From contig NZ_WMBB01000002.1 of NCBI RefSeq assembly GCF_009708175.1, forward strand, positions 310,001 through 374,000: a stretch of 64,000 bases of DNA. The letters run 5' to 3'. The notes below the pieces were generated by a model. That model was not told the origin of the DNA. It ran no database searches and saw only the letters and a program-made list of their open reading frames with translations. Both the position numbers and the translations under genes were made by a program. This document shows positions 12,138 through 20,377 of the stretch, piece by piece. Position 1 is the stretch's first letter, and the number at the start of each line of letters is the position of its first letter. Source of the stretch: Nocardia aurantiaca. GTDB taxonomy: Bacteria > Actinomycetota > Actinomycetes > Mycobacteriales > Mycobacteriaceae.

Positions 12138-12875
12138 TTAGGTGTATTGGAAAACGTTCGTGGCAAGACCGCCTCCGGTCGCGACAACGACCTGCACCGC
12201 AATGGGTGGCGCAAGCGACGTCGCCGGCGTGGTGGCCGTGATTTGTGTCGGGGAATTCACCGTGAATGAGGTTGCCGGAAGGTTATCGAAATACACTCCG
12301 ACAACGCCGATGAACCCGGTGCCGGTGAGGGTGACCACTGTACCTCCTGCCGCCGGTCCCGAGGGCGGGTTGACCCCAGTCAGTGTCGGAACCGGCGAAT
12401 AGGTGTACAAAATTCCGTTGCTCGTGCCTCCCGTATCGGTCACAGTGACCTGCACCCCGCTCGTCCCCGGGGGAGCCTTCACAACAATCTGCGTGGGGGT
12501 AACGCTGACGATCGTGGCGGTCGCCGCACCGAATTTGACTGTACTCGTAGCTGTGAAGCCAGTGCCGGTCAATGTAACCTGGGTGCCACCGGCCGCCGGT
12601 CCGGAAGTTGGGTTGATCGAGGTCAACGCGGGAGCGCCGTAGGTGTAGGGAACTCCGTTGCTCGGGCCGTTCACGGTCGTGACGATGACCAGCACCGTAC
12701 CCGTCCCGGCGGGAGCGGTCGCAGTAATCTGCGTCGGGGAATTCACTGTGGCATATGTGGTGTAGCCACCGAACGACACTGACGCCGGGCCGATGAAATC
12801 TGTACCGGTGATAATTACACTGTTACCCCCGGAAGTCGGCCCCGCGGTCGGCGATAAGCTCGTGATTGTAGGCAT
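12138..12875 (-). CDS. IPT/TIG repeat protein (three repeats)
   Basis: The 245-aa protein is built almost entirely of three IPT/TIG immunoglobulin-like repeats. Each starts with a variant of P-x-L-x-x-x-x-P-x-x-G-P-x-x-G-G and ends with S-N-G-x-x-Y-T-Y or a similar strand. The first repeat opens directly at the initiator Met (MPTITSLSPTAGPTSGG). A strong AGGAGG (12883-12888) sits 7 nt upstream of the ATG. No signal peptide, membrane segment or cell-wall sorting signal is visible, although such domains are usually extracellular. A ligand- or carbohydrate-binding role is only family-level inference. It lies between IS and NRPS relics and is probably horizontally acquired. Confidence 0.85.
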   Translation of the reverse strand: MPTITSLSPTAGPTSGGNSVIITGTDFIGPASVSFGGYTTYATVNSPTQITATAPAGTGTVLVIVTTVNGPSNGVPYTYGAPALTSINPTSGPAAGGTQVTLTGTGFTATSTVKFGAATATIVSVTPTQIVVKAPPGTSGVQVTVTDTGGTSNGILYTYSPVPTLTGVNPPSGPAAGGTVVTLTGTGFIGVVGVYFDNLPATSFTVNSPTQITATTPATSLAPPIAVQVVVATGGGLATNVFQYT

Positions 12876-13225
12876 GGCATTGCCTCCTATATTGGTTATT
12901 CTTCTATGCCGGGATATGCTCTGCCTGATGGCAGCCCGGCTACACCATTAACGCTCTGAAACCATCACTGGGGCAATGCATTTCGAGTCCGCTTTTGTCC
13001 GCTTTCGGAAGCGCTGCCGGTTGTGCCCTTGCCGGACAAAGGCGGACCGGCTCGCGCGACACCGCTGATCCGCATCCGCAGCGGCGCGCGATGAGTTGAT
13101 GGAAAACACACGATCACAACGACGTTCGACCTGAGTCGGCTCACGTTTCGGCGATGGATCGTGGCGGAACCCTGTGAACTGGCGGTTCCCGGCTCAACCC
13201 GCTGTTCTCACGCACTGACGTCGTC
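12876..13225. other. Intergenic stretch with no recognisable gene
   Basis: About 350 bp upstream of the IPT/TIG gene. I see no ORF with family resemblance on either strand. It must contain the promoter of the minus-strand TIG gene, but no convincing -35/-10 pair stands out. Confidence 0.5.
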
Positions 13226-13446
13226 GGTTCAGCGGCCGGGGAAGGCGGCCTGGTCGCCGGCGCGATGCTCACGGAGCTGTTCACCAACCGGGTCGCGGCC
13301 CGGCCGGACGTGGTCGCGGTGACCGATGGTGCGGCGCAGCCGACCTATTCGGAGCTGAACCGCCGGGCCGGCCGCTCGGCTGACCGAGCACGCTGTGCGG
13401 CTGGAATCGCTGGTGGCCGTGGCATTGTCGCGGTCGGTCATAGAAA
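13226..13446 (+). pseudogene. NRPS adenylation-domain N-terminal relic
   Basis: Translation in the frame of 13265 gives TELFTNRVAARPDVVAVTDG then PTYSELNRRAG. This closely parallels the start of A3 in the large NRPS ([28 protein letters not shown]). The frame is lost near 13375 and the homology continues in another frame as [19 protein letters not shown], matching [14 protein letters not shown] in A3. Nothing NRPS-like follows. It indicates that a further NRPS segment was once present downstream. Confidence 0.8.
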
Positions 13447-13546
13447 GGTTCATGAACGAATGCTGATCATCTTCCGACTGCCTGCACAACACCTCCGAAA
13501 TGGGTTGTTGCAACGGAAATGCGGGCATAGCGTTCGATCTGATCTC

Positions 13547-13586
13547 GGTCCCTTCTTGCCGGCCTGGCGGCCGGCGGGAAGGGACC
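13547..13586. terminator. Long hairpin between NRPS relic and P450 3' end
   Basis: Two 18-nt arms (13547-13564 and 13569-13586) pair across a TGGC loop with only two G-T wobbles. It lies about 220 nt beyond the P450 stop on the minus strand and could terminate that transcript. No T-run is present on either side. Confidence 0.5.
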
Positions 13587-13806
13587 GGCTGATGTCGGAG
13601 ACGCTCGTAGGTTGACAACCGGGTGGTTTCAGGTGACCGCCCGCCTTACAGCGCTAGTTCAGTCAATGACACTGTGCGGCGGTGCATTTGGTCACGATCA
13701 TCCGAACGGCCGCCGTACTTTCGATTCTGCCGAAGGTCAGGGGCCCCCGCCGTGCGTCGGCGGCGAACCCTGTTGCGGCCCGCGAACAGCACGGCGCAGT
13801 CGCGGA

Positions 13807-15111
13807 TCAGCCGATGGACTGGCGGCTGCGGACGCGCGGACCGGTGTGCACGGGAAGGCGCTCGTAACCGTGCAAAGTGAACAGCGGCCGCCGGGTGGGC
13901 GGATCAGTCAATCGCAGGTCCGGAAACATCTCGAACAGTGCGCGCAGGGCATGCGCTGCTTCCATACGGGCCAGACCGGCACCCACACACACGTGGATGC
14001 CGTTGCTGAAGGACAGATGGTTTTTGGCGTTGTCCCGGGTGATGTCGAAACGTGCCGGATCGGTGAACACGGCGGGGTCACGGTTCGCGCCGGCCAGCGA
14101 CAGCACCACGGTCGACCCCTTGCGCAGCCGAACACCGCCGATCTCGAGCGCGGTACGGGTGGTGCGAATGGTGGTCAGCACCGGCGGATCGATCCGGAGA
14201 ATCTCCTCCACCGCATTGGGCCAGAGTTGTGGCTCGGCGCGCAACCGGTTCAGCTGATCGGGGTGGCCCAGCAACCAGACGATGCCCTTGCCGATCAGGT
14301 TCACCGTGGTCTCGAAGCCCGCGGCCATCAGCAGGGTTGCCGACGCGCACAGTTCGTAGGTGTTCAGATCGCCGGCCGTGACCAGGCTGCTGAGGATGTC
14401 GTCGCCGGGTTCGGCGCGCAGGCGCTCGATGTGCTCGATGAGATACCGGTGCACCCCCTCCGAGGATTCCATCGCCCGCTGGTGTGTCCGCCAGGAGATC
14501 CCGAGGTCGAACAGGGGGCTGATGTCGTCGCCCCAGCGCAGGAACATCTCGCGGTCGGAGTCCGGGAAGCCGAGCATCTCGGAGATGATCGCTATGGGCA
14601 CCTGCGCCGCGTATCGCGCCACCAGATCGGTGGGCCCATCGTCGGGCAGCGCCGTGAGCAGCTCCTCGGTAACGGTCTCGATCCGGTCGCGCAGCCGGCC
14701 GATGGCACGACGGGTGAAGGCCGCGGCGACCGGTTTGCGCATCCGGGTGTGCTCGGGCAGGTCGATCACCAGCATCGACGGCGGATCGGCCGGGTTCGGT
14801 GGGACGGGCCGGCGCTCCAGCGCGCGCCGCACGGGCCGCGGCACACCGATCACGGTCGGCACACCGACACCGAAACGGTTGTCGCGCAGTATCTCCCGGA
14901 CCACATCGTGATCGAAGGTGATCCACACCGGAAGCACCCGGTGCAACCCGCCCTGCCCGCGCATCTCCTCGATCAGAGCGTACGGATTCTCGATGCCCTC
15001 CGAGCTGCCGTTCAACCGTGCGAACAGGTCATCACGACGAAGCGATGCCTTTTTGAACAGGCGAATCACCCCGTGACTGTTGACCCACCGATACACGTAC
15101 TGGGGTTTCAT
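13807..15111 (-). CDS. Cytochrome P450 monooxygenase
   Basis: A 434-aa soluble bacterial class P450. Visible motifs are the I-helix oxygen-activation sequence AAGFETT, the K-helix E-x-x-R in EEILRID, and the heme-ligand loop FSNGIHVCVGAGLARME with the axial Cys. The loop starts F-S-N-G rather than the common F-G-x-G. The start at 15111 (MKPQYVYRW) is chosen because GGAGG sits just upstream (CCATGGAGGAGCTCGATG); the frame extends 32 codons further without support. It is codirectional with mbtH (383 nt upstream) and close to the NRPS, so hydroxylation of the peptide or a bound amino acid is likely. Electron-transfer partners are not in the window. Confidence 0.92.
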   Translation of the reverse strand: MKPQYVYRWVNSHGVIRLFKKASLRRDDLFARLNGSSEGIENPYALIEEMRGQGGLHRVLPVWITFDHDVVREILRDNRFGVGVPTVIGVPRPVRRALERRPVPPNPADPPSMLVIDLPEHTRMRKPVAAAFTRRAIGRLRDRIETVTEELLTALPDDGPTDLVARYAAQVPIAIISEMLGFPDSDREMFLRWGDDISPLFDLGISWRTHQRAMESSEGVHRYLIEHIERLRAEPGDDILSSLVTAGDLNTYELCASATLLMAAGFETTVNLIGKGIVWLLGHPDQLNRLRAEPQLWPNAVEEILRIDPPVLTTIRTTRTALEIGGVRLRKGSTVVLSLAGANRDPAVFTDPARFDITRDNAKNHLSFSNGIHVCVGAGLARMEAAHALRALFEMFPDLRLTDPPTRRPLFTLHGYERLPVHTGPRVRSRQSIG

Positions 15112-15494
15112 CGAGCTCCTCCATGGTCGAAGCTTCGCACCCGGCTGCGGCGCAGCCCGAATCCTCGTCCGAGGCAGCCGATGGGGCCTCGGCGCCGCGC
15201 CAGTCACGCCCGGAAGGCGCGGGTGTGTTCAGGTTCGCGGCGAGCGTCGGGCAGGATGCCGCCGCGTTGCGGTCCGGTGCGCCGAACGCCGAGTTTCGGC
15301 CATGGCCCTGCGATGCCGAAGCTGCGGTCGGCGGGCGGATACGGCCGGTGGCTGCGATGCGGTGACATGCTCGACAGCTGGAACCAATTGCTGCCGTGCG
15401 CCGTTCGGGTTTCCTTGTTGACCTGATGGGCCGAGTCCAGAAGCAGCGGTTACAACCGGAAATTCTCGTACGCACGCGCTAGTTCGATCTCAGG
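15112..15494. other. 383-bp spacer between mbtH and P450
   Basis: No convincing coding frame is present. The overlapping frames here are Arg/Ala/Pro-rich and typical of noncoding high-GC DNA. It may hold a P450 promoter or an mRNA leader if the two genes are cotranscribed. Confidence 0.5.
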
Positions 15495-15737
15495 TCAAAC
15501 GTCGCTGACCTGAGCTGTTGCGGCAGCGGCGGATATCGACTGTCTCAGGGTTTTCGGACGCATGTCGGTCCAGTTCGTCTCGATGTATTCCACGCAGGCT
15601 TTTCGGCTGTCCTCGCCGAACGCTCGATGCCACCCGTTCGGGATATCGGCAAAGCTTGGCCACAGGCAATACTGTTCTTCGTCGTTGATCAGAACGGAGA
15701 ACCGGCCGTCTTCGTCGTCGAATGGGTTCGTGCTCAT
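15495..15737 (-). CDS. MbtH-like NRPS adenylation partner
   Basis: An 80-aa protein with the family hallmarks NPFDDEDG at the N-terminus, S-L-W-P variant CLWPSFADIPNGW in the middle, and W-T-D-M-R-P near the C-terminus. MbtH proteins bind the adenylation domain and are needed for solubility or activity of many actinobacterial NRPS enzymes. The RBS GAGGTGAA directly precedes the ATG. It is the first gene of a minus-strand unit with the P450 and supports the view that the nearby NRPS is, or was, functional. Confidence 0.95.
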   Translation of the reverse strand: MSTNPFDDEDGRFSVLINDEEQYCLWPSFADIPNGWHRAFGEDSRKACVEYIETNWTDMRPKTLRQSISAAAATAQVSDV

Positions 15738-16247
15738 TTCACCTCGCTATATAATGGCATTGTATGCGGATGTATGATGTCCGCCCTGCGCTGTAGAAGT
15801 TCGGATAAAGTCAACTGGATCTGCCGAAGTTCCGAACAACTGCAGCATTGATTGCGTCGTGTACGAAGCAGGACAGTCATCCCCGGTGTGTACATGCCCT
15901 GTACGCACCCGGAATGACTAGATCAATACCATCATGTTCTCCGTCCGTGCGAGTCGACATCCCCGCAGATCATGCCTGCGAACCGCACAGTATTCGGCAC
16001 CGTGCGGCGCACGGATGGGAACCGGCCGGAAATCTATCCACCATGGACCAGGGCGTCAAGCACTGCCGAATAGCTGGCGTGTCATGGGGCTTGTTCGTGT
16101 CAAAACGGGCAAAATGTGAACATTGGTCATAGGGTGCGCGTTATGGGGACAGCCACGACGGGAATGGCCCCATCCGCGACTACTGTAGCTTCGAACTGCA
16201 CATAGTGTTCCCCGTGGACCGCAGGTTCCTTCTGGAGGATTCGTCCA
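15738..16247. other. Intergenic region upstream of mbtH and the cutinase gene
   Basis: About 510 bp of lower-GC sequence between divergent genes. It must hold both promoters. No ORF here has recognisable family resemblance. TACAAT (minus strand, about 15757-15762) is a possible -10 for mbtH, but a matching -35 is not clear. Confidence 0.4.
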
Positions 16248-18056
16248 TTGGTACCCCAAACGCAGGCGTGGTCGACGAGCGCGAGGTTGTCAGTGGCCGC
16301 CACGCTCGTATTCATTACCTCCACCATGGCGGCGGGGTCGGCGGCGGGTGAGCCTGCAGATGGCCCTTCCTTGGATTTGCGCTCGTGTCCGAGCCTGTTT
16401 CTTCTTGGGGTACAGGGAACCAGTGACTCATCGCCCGACGCGCCCGTTTCCGTCGATGCTGGCGCATTGTCGGCGGTCTTCGTACCGGTAGTGTCCGCCG
16501 TCGGCCAGACGGTAGTGAACCGTGCATATGTTCCTTACCAGGCATCTTTCGGTGGATTCATGCCCGGTAGCCGGGCGCCATACGCGGAGTCCATGACCGG
16601 TGGTCTATCCCACCTTCGGTCAATGGCCAGCGAAGTTGTCTACCGTTGCCCGAATACAGAACTCGGGTTGGTCGGGTATTCGCAAGGTGCACATGTTGTT
16701 TCGATATTCGCACGCGAGGTCGGCGCTGGAGACGGCCCGGTGCCTGCGGATAGGGTAGCGGGGGTGGCGTTGTTCGGGGATCCGACTCGTAGCCCAGCCG
16801 CGCCGCTATTTCCAGGGGATCCAGACAAGGACCACCCTGACCCGGCCCCCGGCACTGTCGGGACAGAAGTGGCTGCGCTGCCGAAGTTTTCGCTTCCAAC
16901 GCCGTCTGGTGGAGGTATCGGGCCGGTGCGAGACATCGCCGCGGACTTCGGGCGCCTCACCGGGCGGGTTGCCTCGGTGTGCCTGCCCGATGACCTCGCT
17001 TGCGACGCACCTACCAGGTCTCCGCTGCTGCATATGATCGTGACCATAGTCGGCCAGATTGAATTCACACCGGACAACCCTGTCGCGACGCTATCGTCTA
17101 TCTACCGTGCAATCCAGGCGACAATTGTGAAAACTCTGGCGGCAGTGGTGAAGGAGGACCTACACGGCTACTCGCTCGGGACGCTGTCGTTGACCCCGGA
17201 AAAGCCTCTCAGCATCCGCCTCGCCGAAGCGGCCGATCTGCGGGTTCCGGCAGATCCACAGTCTCGCGAGGCGCTCCTGAAGCTTGCCACCGCTGCGTTC
17301 AACACACTTCTTGCGATCACCGGGACCATGCTGTCCAGCTCCGAATACGCCGACATCGCCAGCATCGCGACGCTCAACCCCCTTGCAGCTATCGCCCGGC
17401 TGGACGCAGCGATCAGGTCCGCGTCGACCCGCGGGCAGGTACAGCAAGATGTGCTCCGCCTGCTGATACAGATCTTTGATGCTCTCGGACAGATCGGTGC
17501 CGACAACGCGGAACTGCTCGACCCGCAAACCTGGCTTCGCTTCGCTGACACCGCTCGCCGCCACGTCGCATATACCCACGCCGACGGCAGCGGCCGCCCC
17601 AGTACCGCAGTGCTCAGCGACTGGTTCACCGCACTGGCTCGTGACTTGGCTACTCGCAACCTCCCCTCACGCAGCGGTGAGGCCGGGCCGGCCCCAGCCC
17701 AAGGTCCGGCAGGAACCAAGCAGGTGCCACCTACGAACCCGTCGATCACGCCCTCGGTCATCACATCCGCACCACAAGCCGGCATCACCGCGAACGCGGC
17801 GCCACCGATCAAGGCCAACTCCGCCGATGCTCTTCGCTGGATCGACCGTGTGTCGTGTCGAGTAGCGGTGTTGGTCCTGCTCGGCCTCGCCGTGGCCCTG
17901 GTGGTGGGCCGACGTGTTTCCAATCTTCGCCGCGCGAACCGCTCGCCTGCTCGCAACCGTGCCGTCCTCGGGGAAACGGCAGAGGGCGTGGATCGGACGT
18001 GTTCGACACGACTGCAAGCCCGTGGCGTCGACGAGAATGATGTTGACGACGGCTGA
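16248..18056 (+). CDS. Exported cutinase-family hydrolase with C-terminal membrane anchor
   Basis: The 602-aa frame begins with TTG at 16248, nine bases after TGGAGGA. A signal-peptide-like segment (LSVAATLVFITSTMAAGSAAG) is followed by a cutinase/serine-esterase domain starting RSCPSLFLLGVQGT, with the nucleophile elbow GYSQG and FGDPTRSP. The cutinase part covers roughly residues 45-250. A long Ala/Leu-rich helical region and a Pro-rich linker follow, then one transmembrane segment (VAVLVLLGLAVALVVG) and a basic tail. Typical cutinase-like proteins are about 220-340 aa, so the extra region and anchor are unusual. It probably hydrolyses lipid or polyester esters at the cell surface; substrate unknown. 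Some related mycobacterial proteins act on envelope lipids. Confidence 0.85.
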   Translation: MVPQTQAWSTSARLSVAATLVFITSTMAAGSAAGEPADGPSLDLRSCPSLFLLGVQGTSDSSPDAPVSVDAGALSAVFVPVVSAVGQTVVNRAYVPYQASFGGFMPGSRAPYAESMTGGLSHLRSMASEVVYRCPNTELGLVGYSQGAHVVSIFAREVGAGDGPVPADRVAGVALFGDPTRSPAAPLFPGDPDKDHPDPAPGTVGTEVAALPKFSLPTPSGGGIGPVRDIAADFGRLTGRVASVCLPDDLACDAPTRSPLLHMIVTIVGQIEFTPDNPVATLSSIYRAIQATIVKTLAAVVKEDLHGYSLGTLSLTPEKPLSIRLAEAADLRVPADPQSREALLKLATAAFNTLLAITGTMLSSSEYADIASIATLNPLAAIARLDAAIRSASTRGQVQQDVLRLLIQIFDALGQIGADNAELLDPQTWLRFADTARRHVAYTHADGSGRPSTAVLSDWFTALARDLATRNLPSRSGEAGPAPAQGPAGTKQVPPTNPSITPSVITSAPQAGITANAAPPIKANSADALRWIDRVSCRVAVLVLLGLAVALVVGRRVSNLRRANRSPARNRAVLGETAEGVDRTCSTRLQARGVDENDVDDG

Positions 18057-18727
18057 GTTCTACTGATCCGGCGCAACGGTTCTCGGCGACGCCTGAGTTC
18101 GAACCCCGCGTGGGCACCATGCGCTCTCGAATGTCCCGGCATCACAAGCCTTCCAGGTCTCAAGTCTTACTTGATGGCGGTTTGTCCGAAGAGCCCATGG
18201 CGGCCGCGCCTCTTGTGGGCCTATCTGATGGAGCGTCGAAACTCTTCGGATACAGGCTCTCTGGCGAATTGAGCGCGATAGCGCTCGGCGGTGGTGGCAA
18301 GTGAATCGGCCACGGTAGGTCCGAAATGCCCAACGCTGAAACGCCGCTGGGAAGTGTGTAGGAGAGCGCCCTCTGCGGCTACACTCATCGACGCTGCCGA
18401 ACATGCCTCTGCTAATTGACGTAGAAACGCCGCTTCGTTGTCGACCACGTTGCCGTGCAGGTGATCTCGAGTATCAGCAGGAACCAGGTTCGCCATGCTT
18501 CGACGTCGCCGAGCGTGAGCGAGAGAAGAAGCGAAGTGACCTCAGCTGGAAACTGTTCGTGTTCGATGGAAAGACAGTATGGATCCACTGTTTATGTCCA
18601 CGAGTAGCGCCTTTGTCTCAGGCCACAACCGGCCACCGACATGGTCGTCGGCGCGCAAGCCTGCCCAGAGCTGAGCAACCCGGACGCTCTGGCCGTCGTC
18701 GGCCCCGACTGAAAGGTTCACCAACGT
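18057..18727. other. Intergenic region, possible decayed sequence
   Basis: About 670 bp between the cutinase and FkbM genes with mixed base composition. I see no plus-strand gene. A minus-strand frame at 18221-18496 is listed separately as a weak candidate. The rest shows nothing I can identify. Confidence 0.4.
18221..18496 (-). CDS. Possible small hypothetical protein
   Basis: A 91-aa frame with a balanced, protein-like composition (ends RYRAQFAREPVSEEFRRSIR) and one Cys. I do not recognise a family. No good RBS precedes the ATG, and codon third positions are less GC-rich than in neighbours, so it may be a relic of a longer gene or not coding at all. Confidence 0.25.
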   Translation of the reverse strand: MANLVPADTRDHLHGNVVDNEAAFLRQLAEACSAASMSVAAEGALLHTSQRRFSVGHFGPTVADSLATTAERYRAQFAREPVSEEFRRSIR

Positions 18728-19516
18728 ATGATGCCCACCTTCCAGCCGTTGAGACTCGACGATGACAGGATGGTGACTTGCACGAGTCCGGCCGAGGCGC
18801 GGATGCTATGGCGCGAGACGATGGCGACCAACGGCTTCTATCGACACGCCGCCGCCCACCTGCGGCCCGGAGAGATCGTCCTGGATATCGGCGCGAACAT
18901 CGGACTCACCGCGATGATGTTCAGCGGAGCCTGTCCCGGAATTCGGGTCATCGCCGCCGAGCCCGTACCGACGATTTTCCACTGTCTGCAGCGCAATATG
19001 GCCGTTCATGTGCCTCAGGGGGTGCCGCTGCAGGTTGCGGTCGGCGCGGCGCCCGGGATCATGCCATTCACCTGGTACCCAAGGGCGTCGGCCAATTCCG
19101 GTCTGTATGCCGACCGCGAAGAAGACGACGAGACGACCAGGATCTTTCTGCGCAACAGCGGGCTGGATGATGAATCGATCGGATACATCACTGCCGGCCT
19201 GCACGACGGTCAGCAGATCGACGTGGAGGTCACCACGGTATCGGCGCTATTGGCCGAGCACGCCCGCGACGCCGAGGTCGGATTGCTCAAAGTGGATGTG
19301 GAGCGCGCGGAATTGGACGTATTGCGCGGCATTACCGAAATGGACTGGCCTCGTATTCGCGCGGTCGTGGCCGAGGTTCACGACACCGATGGCCGACTGG
19401 CTCAATTCTGCGAGTTGTTGAGCAGACACGGATTATCCCCGCGCAGCAGGCAAGACCCGTCCTTGGCCGGAACCGAACTGCATGAGGTCTACGCTGTCCG
19501 GCGGCCGGCCAACTGA
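18728..19516 (+). CDS. FkbM-family SAM-dependent methyltransferase
   Basis: A 262-aa protein. The SAM-binding motif I is VLDIGANIGLTAMMF (about residues 54-68), followed by IRVIAAEPVPTIF. The later block VGLLKVDVERAELDVLRGI is the FkbM signature (K-x-D-x-E-x-x-E-x-x-x-L-x-G). FkbM enzymes usually O-methylate small molecules, often natural products or glycans. AAAGG lies shortly upstream of the ATG. The truncated relic beside the NRPS (11466) is a close paralog, which suggests that this copy serves or replaced it in the same pathway. Substrate is inference. Confidence 0.88.
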   Translation: MMPTFQPLRLDDDRMVTCTSPAEARMLWRETMATNGFYRHAAAHLRPGEIVLDIGANIGLTAMMFSGACPGIRVIAAEPVPTIFHCLQRNMAVHVPQGVPLQVAVGAAPGIMPFTWYPRASANSGLYADREEDDETTRIFLRNSGLDDESIGYITAGLHDGQQIDVEVTTVSALLAEHARDAEVGLLKVDVERAELDVLRGITEMDWPRIRAVVAEVHDTDGRLAQFCELLSRHGLSPRSRQDPSLAGTELHEVYAVRRPAN

Positions 19517-19636
19517 CCCGATCCGACTGGAAGGGGACTTTCGGAACAGCGGCGCATCTCAGCCTTGGCCCGACTGGCCGAACCTGATGGTTCGGCCAGG
19601 AAGGATGAACGGTCCCGAACCGCCTCGTCCCCCGGA

Positions 19637-20350
19637 TTACTTCCAGGCGGCGAGGTCGGGGAGATTGCCGGTGAGGTGGTGGCCGGGGGAGCGGCCGATG
19701 AGCCAGGCGGCCAGGTCGGTGGCGGGGCCGGTGACAGTGGTGGTCGGGGTGCCGACCGTGCCGGTGTAGCCGGTGTCGGTGGCGGTCACCGTGAAGCCGG
19801 TGCCGTCCACGGGCCGGACCTCGCTGATGGATTGGGTCAGCAGGCGGGTGGTGAAGTCCTCGGACCAGTCGGCCGGGGTGTAGCCGACGGCGAGATCCAC
19901 GTGGTGGATTTCCACCTCGAGCAGGCGCATCCAGGGGATGCGGGTGGCGGGGATTTCGCCGCCCTGGCGGTTGCGGACGAGGGTGGGCCAGCGGTCGGCG
20001 GGCATGGCCCGGGCCAGGGCCAGCCAGCGTTCGGCGGAGGCGGTGAGGTCCTCGAGCTGTTCGCGCAGGGGGCGGGGCGCGCCGGCCTCGATATCGGCCT
20101 CGCGGAGGAATTGGCTTGCGTACTGCGGGGTTTCGATGCCGGTACGGGCCCACAGCAGCAGGTTGACCAGGCTGTCGGCATTGCGGGACAGGTGGGCGAG
20201 CACGTGGCCGCGGGTCCAGCCTGGCAGCAGCGAGGGCTCCACCAGATCGGCGTCGCTCAGGGCGGCGACCGCGGGGATCAGGCGATCGGTCGCGGCGGCG
20301 ACGGTGTCGAGCAGGGCGGCGGTGTCGGCGAGGTGCGCATCGCTGGTCAC
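19637..20350 (-). CDS. Maleylpyruvate isomerase family mycothiol-dependent enzyme
   Basis: A 237-aa DinB/MDMPI-fold protein. The N-terminal half has LLPGWTRGHVLAHLSRNADS with the metal-ligand His, and the middle has LLEVEIHHVDLAVGYTPADW with further Glu/His ligands, the classical TIGR03083 pattern. The C-terminal MDMPI_C-like part ends WLIGRSPGHHL-G-LP. Family members use mycothiol for isomerisation or transfer; the exact substrate here is unknown. The stop lies 120 nt past the convergent FkbM gene. It is followed upstream by another minus-strand gene starting at 21142. Confidence 0.88.
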   Translation of the reverse strand: MTSDAHLADTAALLDTVAAATDRLIPAVAALSDADLVEPSLLPGWTRGHVLAHLSRNADSLVNLLLWARTGIETPQYASQFLREADIEAGAPRPLREQLEDLTASAERWLALARAMPADRWPTLVRNRQGGEIPATRIPWMRLLEVEIHHVDLAVGYTPADWSEDFTTRLLTQSISEVRPVDGTGFTVTATDTGYTGTVGTPTTTVTGPATDLAAWLIGRSPGHHLTGNLPDLAAWK

Positions 20351-20377
20351 CAGACCGACCCTACCCAGTCGGGTCGG

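Noticed and set aside
13612..15426. 604-aa plus-strand open frame
   Set aside because: It is antisense to the P450, whose heme loop, I-helix and E-x-x-R motifs show the real frame.
16127..16327. 66-aa minus-strand frame with protein-like composition
   Set aside because: It overlaps the cutinase start, RBS and signal peptide; the cutinase evidence is much stronger.
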